DNA from: Trema orientale
Lineage: Eukaryota > Streptophyta > Magnoliopsida > Rosales > Cannabaceae
Assembly: GCA_002914845.1 (NCBI GenBank)
Contig: JXTC01000026.1
Coordinates: forward strand, 786,531 to 850,530
DNA: 64,000 nt
Reading direction: 5' to 3'
Shown piece by piece: positions 60,249 to 64,000 of the stretch. Each line of letters opens with the position of its first letter. The first letter of the stretch is position 1. The notes under the pieces are model-generated. The model saw only the letters and a program-made list of their open reading frames with translations, had not been told where the DNA came from and searched no databases. A program made the translations under genes and the position numbers.

Positions 60249-63200
60249 TTCGAGATTTTGGCTCGTTAAGAAACTAATAAGATGAGGGTGTTTATTATTA
60301 TTATTATTTTTTCCTTTTAATTTGGCCAAACCCTAGCGAGCTTAGATGAAGCTCACGAGGTGGTGATGATAAATGATGATGGTGGTTGTGATAAAAGAGA
60401 CGGGGTTTTTATGGGGTAGATGGGAACGGTCTTCGGGTCAATAAAGAAGGCAAAATGTTTGAAACTCTTGCCAATGTTTTGGAATTTTGACAACAATTAT
60501 TTTAAAATGAATAAAGTACGTAGGCTTTCGCTTTCGACCCAATTAAATATTAGGAAGCACAATTTTTGTATTTGTTTTTTTTTTTTCTTTTTTAAACTTG
60601 GAGACGAGAGTATAAATTTAGAGACTCCGGAAAAAGTGTAGTTACCCCTACAACTATTTTTGCTATCCTTTTCTTCTTTGAGGGGTTTTTACTATCCTTT
60701 TCAGGGAAAATATATGATAGCAATTGTGATTTTTCACTCTTGATGTAAAGTAATTAGTAGTATTAAAATATTAGTACAAGAATTAAAATCTCTAGCATTA
60801 TAATTTTTTTTAGGAAAATCTCTAGCATTATTCTTGAAAAAACTCGGAATGTTAAAAAAAAATAAAATTTTTTTGGTAAGTAAATTTTCTATATTTATTA
60901 ATTTCGTTAGGAAGACAAAGCTACACCAAAACCCGTGATGTGTGGAACAAAGATGATTACCAAATCATTTTTTGTTCTCTTCTCTTCTAATTTGAAAGAG
61001 CCAATGTAATTTACGGCAATCACGGCGAGGATTCAACATTTTGATGTTGAAACAATTGAAATCTTATAGAACATATTAAATGTGAAAATTTGGACTTTGT
61101 CCAAGAGCCTATTACTATTACCTTATGAAAACCCAACAATTCCATGTGAATTTTATTTTGTTTTTAACGGATTTTTCTACTTTGTCTACAGAAGTAGCCT
61201 TTGAAGTCTTATCAAAATTTCAATGTTTCCTGTTACGGTACGTTCCTGATTTTCTCGAGTCTTTCCAAGCACGTACATTCTTTATCTGAAAATCCAAGTG
61301 GGTCTAAGCTCTGTGTATGTGTCTATCTTAATTAAGCGGCTTTTGAATACTAACCACAGTCGTAAGATAACAAGTCAAAAATGATAGCCGGCTCATCATC
61401 TAGGAAGGTATTTGGTACTTTTTTGCCTTAAATATTTTTGAGAAAATGTACTGACTAGGCATGCTATTCTTAATTCATTAGCCAAATAATAAATAAAATA
61501 AAACAAAAATGAAGTATGGTCTACAGTTATTTTTGAAAGGATGTCTACAGTTTCTATTCTAAGCATAAATGCAATTCGATAACGAAAAGAAAGCTACATA
61601 CCGAGATTAGCAAAAGTGGAACGTACTTTCATGGAAAGCCAAAAAAAGTCACATGATAAAAATATATGCATTTTTTGGACAAGCTAATATTAATAATATA
61701 TGGAAATTAAGCATGGGATAAGCAGGAAAATTCAGCAGAATAAAGTTGACACGCACAAGGTAGCAAATGTAGGCATTATTTTCGGTTTATTTTTTTAATT
61801 TCCTTTGTTCATAATAATTACTTCAAGTATTCAAACTCTCAAGTACAATTACTTCCACAATATTCTTTTGCTAAATTCTATTTGCGTTTTGGTACTTTTT
61901 TCACTCCATCCCTCTGCCTTTTTTTGCACGTAACTTTCTACGGGAAAATTATATTTGATATTTTTGTCTTACGTCAAAATTATAGTGACTCTTTGACCCA
62001 AAATTTTTTTTTTTACCCTTTTTTTATACGTTCAAATTACATAGTATAAATACGATACCATGATAAAACGATAGTAAATAAACGGAACCCTTCAAAAGAT
62101 AAATTACTAGAGTATATATCTAAAGTTTTTATGGTAGGCAATTCAACCATTTCAAAACCAGAAGCACAAAGGGAAAAAGACACAGCAGCATTCTTTTTTT
62201 CCCATTATCAATATGTTAAGCCCCACTCTGCTCTCTTGCTTTTGCTTTTAGGAATTAACATTTTTGAGTCTTGCCTTGGATACATTGAGTTAGGGTTGTG
62301 ACACGAAAGTTTGAACTTGAGCCTTTTAGACAGAGACTGAGTCCACCAACCAAAAGAATCTTATAATTTATAGCAGAAATTAATTGTGTTCAATGTGCTT
62401 AATGATTTTTTTTTCAATTTTTAATTAATTGTTTATTGTTTTGCTAAAGACTTGATTCAAGAGACAATACATAAAGTGGTGTGCTCCAGTCTCCACCAAC
62501 CAAAAGAGAAAATAATGACTCTGTCTCTCTAATCTTATCCTGTTTACACTGATCTGTGGCTCAGATCCAATTGTTAGGGAACTCTGTGCAGAAAATCAAT
62601 CTGAATCCGCCAATTGTAACAGTGAACTTTCAATCATTTTTTCAATTATGTAAGCGAAAGATGTTTGGATATCGTAAGAGATGAAGTCTTAACTTTTGAC
62701 ATTTTTCACTTTATTTGACAATTATCGTACAATAGCTAATTAATGATAACTAAATAACCATGCACTAATCGAGAACTAGAAGTACATATTGCACCCCTCA
62801 CAATTCAAACTCCCACTTTCTCTTGGGGATACTACGTGTTCTGTAGTGTGAATATTTGAAAATAGTAACAATAAAAAAATGCTAAACAGAAAGTTATTTT
62901 GCTAACTAATCCATTATCAAGAAAGCCGTCCGAACGGAACATGTGATGTATCATTCTTTATTTATTTCTACGTTTTCACTCTGCTTTACCCAAGTTCGAT
63001 AAATGAAGAAGCCCTTATCGAAACAAATAGGAACACACAGAGAAAAGGAGTAATATTGTGACTCGAGATCTGCATTACTTTAGCAACACTTATCTGCATG
63101 ACTGTATATTCTTATTTGAGATACTGAATCTAGACTCAATGAATTCAACAAATCAACAGGCAACTTTATTGGGATTTTGAATTCTTATTCGTCCGTGCCA

Positions 63201-63580
63201 TTAGTATATCACTTAATCCATTAATCTAACGGCAGCAAAGAAGATTTAAGCATATCACATTTTGGAAATAGAGGGTGTGGGATTGGTAAATGAGCGAATC
63301 TGAAGCAAGGTCTTTACATCAAAAAGATTAAACAGGAAAGAGAAAAACTTTTCCATAAAGAATAATATTGTAACAAATAACGTATCAAATGAATATTTTA
63401 CACACTCTTACAGAAGGAAGGAAAATAAGTACATAAAAAGTGTTGAGATTAGTTTTGTTATCTCAAGTTCGTATTCTCAGTTTTCGCATCAGAAAAGGAA
63501 TAGTGTAACATTTGTTTGATATAAAAATTGGGAAGAAGAAAAAATTGGTTCAAGTAAAAATTCTATGGTAGTGCTACCTG
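60249..63580. other. Intergenic between the DUF4228 promoter and the PUB 3' end
   Basis: 60249-60430 should be the 5' UTR and core promoter of the minus-strand DUF4228 gene, and about 63300-63580 the 3' UTR of the PUB gene. Between them the DNA is AT-rich with no gene. A short direct repeat (aaaatctctagcattat) occurs twice at 60785-60833. Confidence 0.5.
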
Positions 63581-64000
63581 TTAGAGCTGCTGTAACTTTC
63601 GAAGATGCTCCAACAATGAAGTAGCCTTCCGTTTTGCCCTCTCAGTGCCATTCTTGGCGAGCTCTGTCAAGGGTATGACTGCCCCAAGTCTACTTATGCA
63701 GGCAAGGTTCTCAGTGTCTCTTTTGCATAAGGCGAGTAAAATAGCAGTTGCATTCTCCTTGTTTCGAGGTAGACCAGTCCTTAAAAGGTCTATTAAAACA
63801 GGTATGGTGCCAGCCTTCACTATCGCAAGCTTTGCCTCTTGATGGCTAGCAAGAACAGACATAATGGTAAGAGCTTCATCAACCATGATATTGCCCGAAT
63901 CTGTAAGCATGCTCAATAATGCTGTTATGACCCCTGCCCTTACAGCCCTCCCTTTGTTTCCCTGATAAATGCACAAATTGAACAACGCCGTCGCAGCATC
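63581..64000 (-). CDS. U-box/ARM-repeat E3 ubiquitin ligase, C-terminal part (PUB10/PUB11-like)
   Basis: The frame is open to the window edge. 139 codons plus stop are visible, starting DAATALFNLCIYQGNKGRAV and ending SLLEHLRKLQQL. The text consists of armadillo repeats (for example MVDEALTIMSVLASHQEAKL, PRNKENATAILLALCKRDTE and NGTERAKRKA), matching the C-terminal ARM region of plant U-box proteins, closest by memory to PUB10/PUB11. The U-box itself, which binds the E2 enzyme, would lie outside the window, so the E3 activity is inferred from the family. No intron falls in this part. Confidence 0.88.
   Translation of the reverse strand, partial: DAATALFNLCIYQGNKGRAVRAGVITALLSMLTDSGNIMVDEALTIMSVLASHQEAKLAIVKAGTIPVLIDLLRTGLPRNKENATAILLALCKRDTENLACISRLGAVIPLTELAKNGTERAKRKATSLLEHLRKLQQL

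Noticed and set aside
1-64000. CRISPR arrays, operons, ribosome binding sites, rRNA and tRNA genes
   Set aside because: The window is plant nuclear DNA. No evenly spaced identical repeats with unique spacers were seen, and the only tRNA-like boxes belong to SINEs.

Overview
The window is nuclear DNA from a flowering plant, most likely a woody or perennial eudicot. The genes have short exons with GT-AG introns. The intergenic DNA is long and AT-rich, full of homopolymer runs and of many small non-autonomous transposons. The recognisable proteins are plant-specific or plant-type: a plant quinolinate phosphoribosyltransferase, a FAB1C-type PI3P 5-kinase, a DUF4228/PADRE protein, an IDA-like peptide and a U-box/ARM E3 ligase. 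I cannot name the species. Assembly gaps lie at 446 (one N), 35961-36098, 48340-48346 and 53758.

Layout. 1-1730: a 427-bp segment duplicated across the single N, plus three copies of a Mutator-type MITE and another MITE-like element. 1.7-13 kb: intergenic, with a 22-bp tandem repeat, a Mutator-like element carrying an internal minisatellite, and a degenerate retrotransposon. 12982-13242 (-): secreted IDA-like peptide precursor. 13.2-22.3 kb: intergenic, with an AT-rich tandem repeat, a GC-rich hAT-type element, two short tandem duplications, a tRNA-derived SINE and a foldback element. 22.6-26.6 kb (+): QPT, ten exons, the first of them inferred. 26.6-36 kb: intergenic, with a foldback element, a 1.2-kb CACTA element and a micro-SINE insertion scar. 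37.3-44.0 kb (+): FAB1C-like lipid kinase, 11 coding exons, 1748 aa. 44-57 kb: repeat-rich, with a second minisatellite-bearing Mutator-like element, an array of GGAAAC/GTTTCC hairpins, a Harbinger element with a transposase remnant and a Mutator-like MITE nested inside it, and LTR remnants. 57.4-60.2 kb (-): DUF4228 gene whose tiny second exon lies 2.2 kb from exon 1. 63.6-64.0 kb (-): the last exon of a PUB10/PUB11-like gene, running off the window.

The genes do not form a pathway. They are unrelated single-copy plant genes: plastid NAD synthesis, endomembrane PI(3,5)P2 synthesis, secreted peptide signalling, a stress-related disordered-type protein and ubiquitin ligation. I found no clearly new multi-gene system. 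The most interesting sequences are the two-copy Mutator-like family with an internal minisatellite, the hairpin array with paired changes in its arms, and the CACTA element filled with GACGTGG palindromes. Exon joins were made by reading splice sites and comparing with recalled homologues. No search or alignment program was run.
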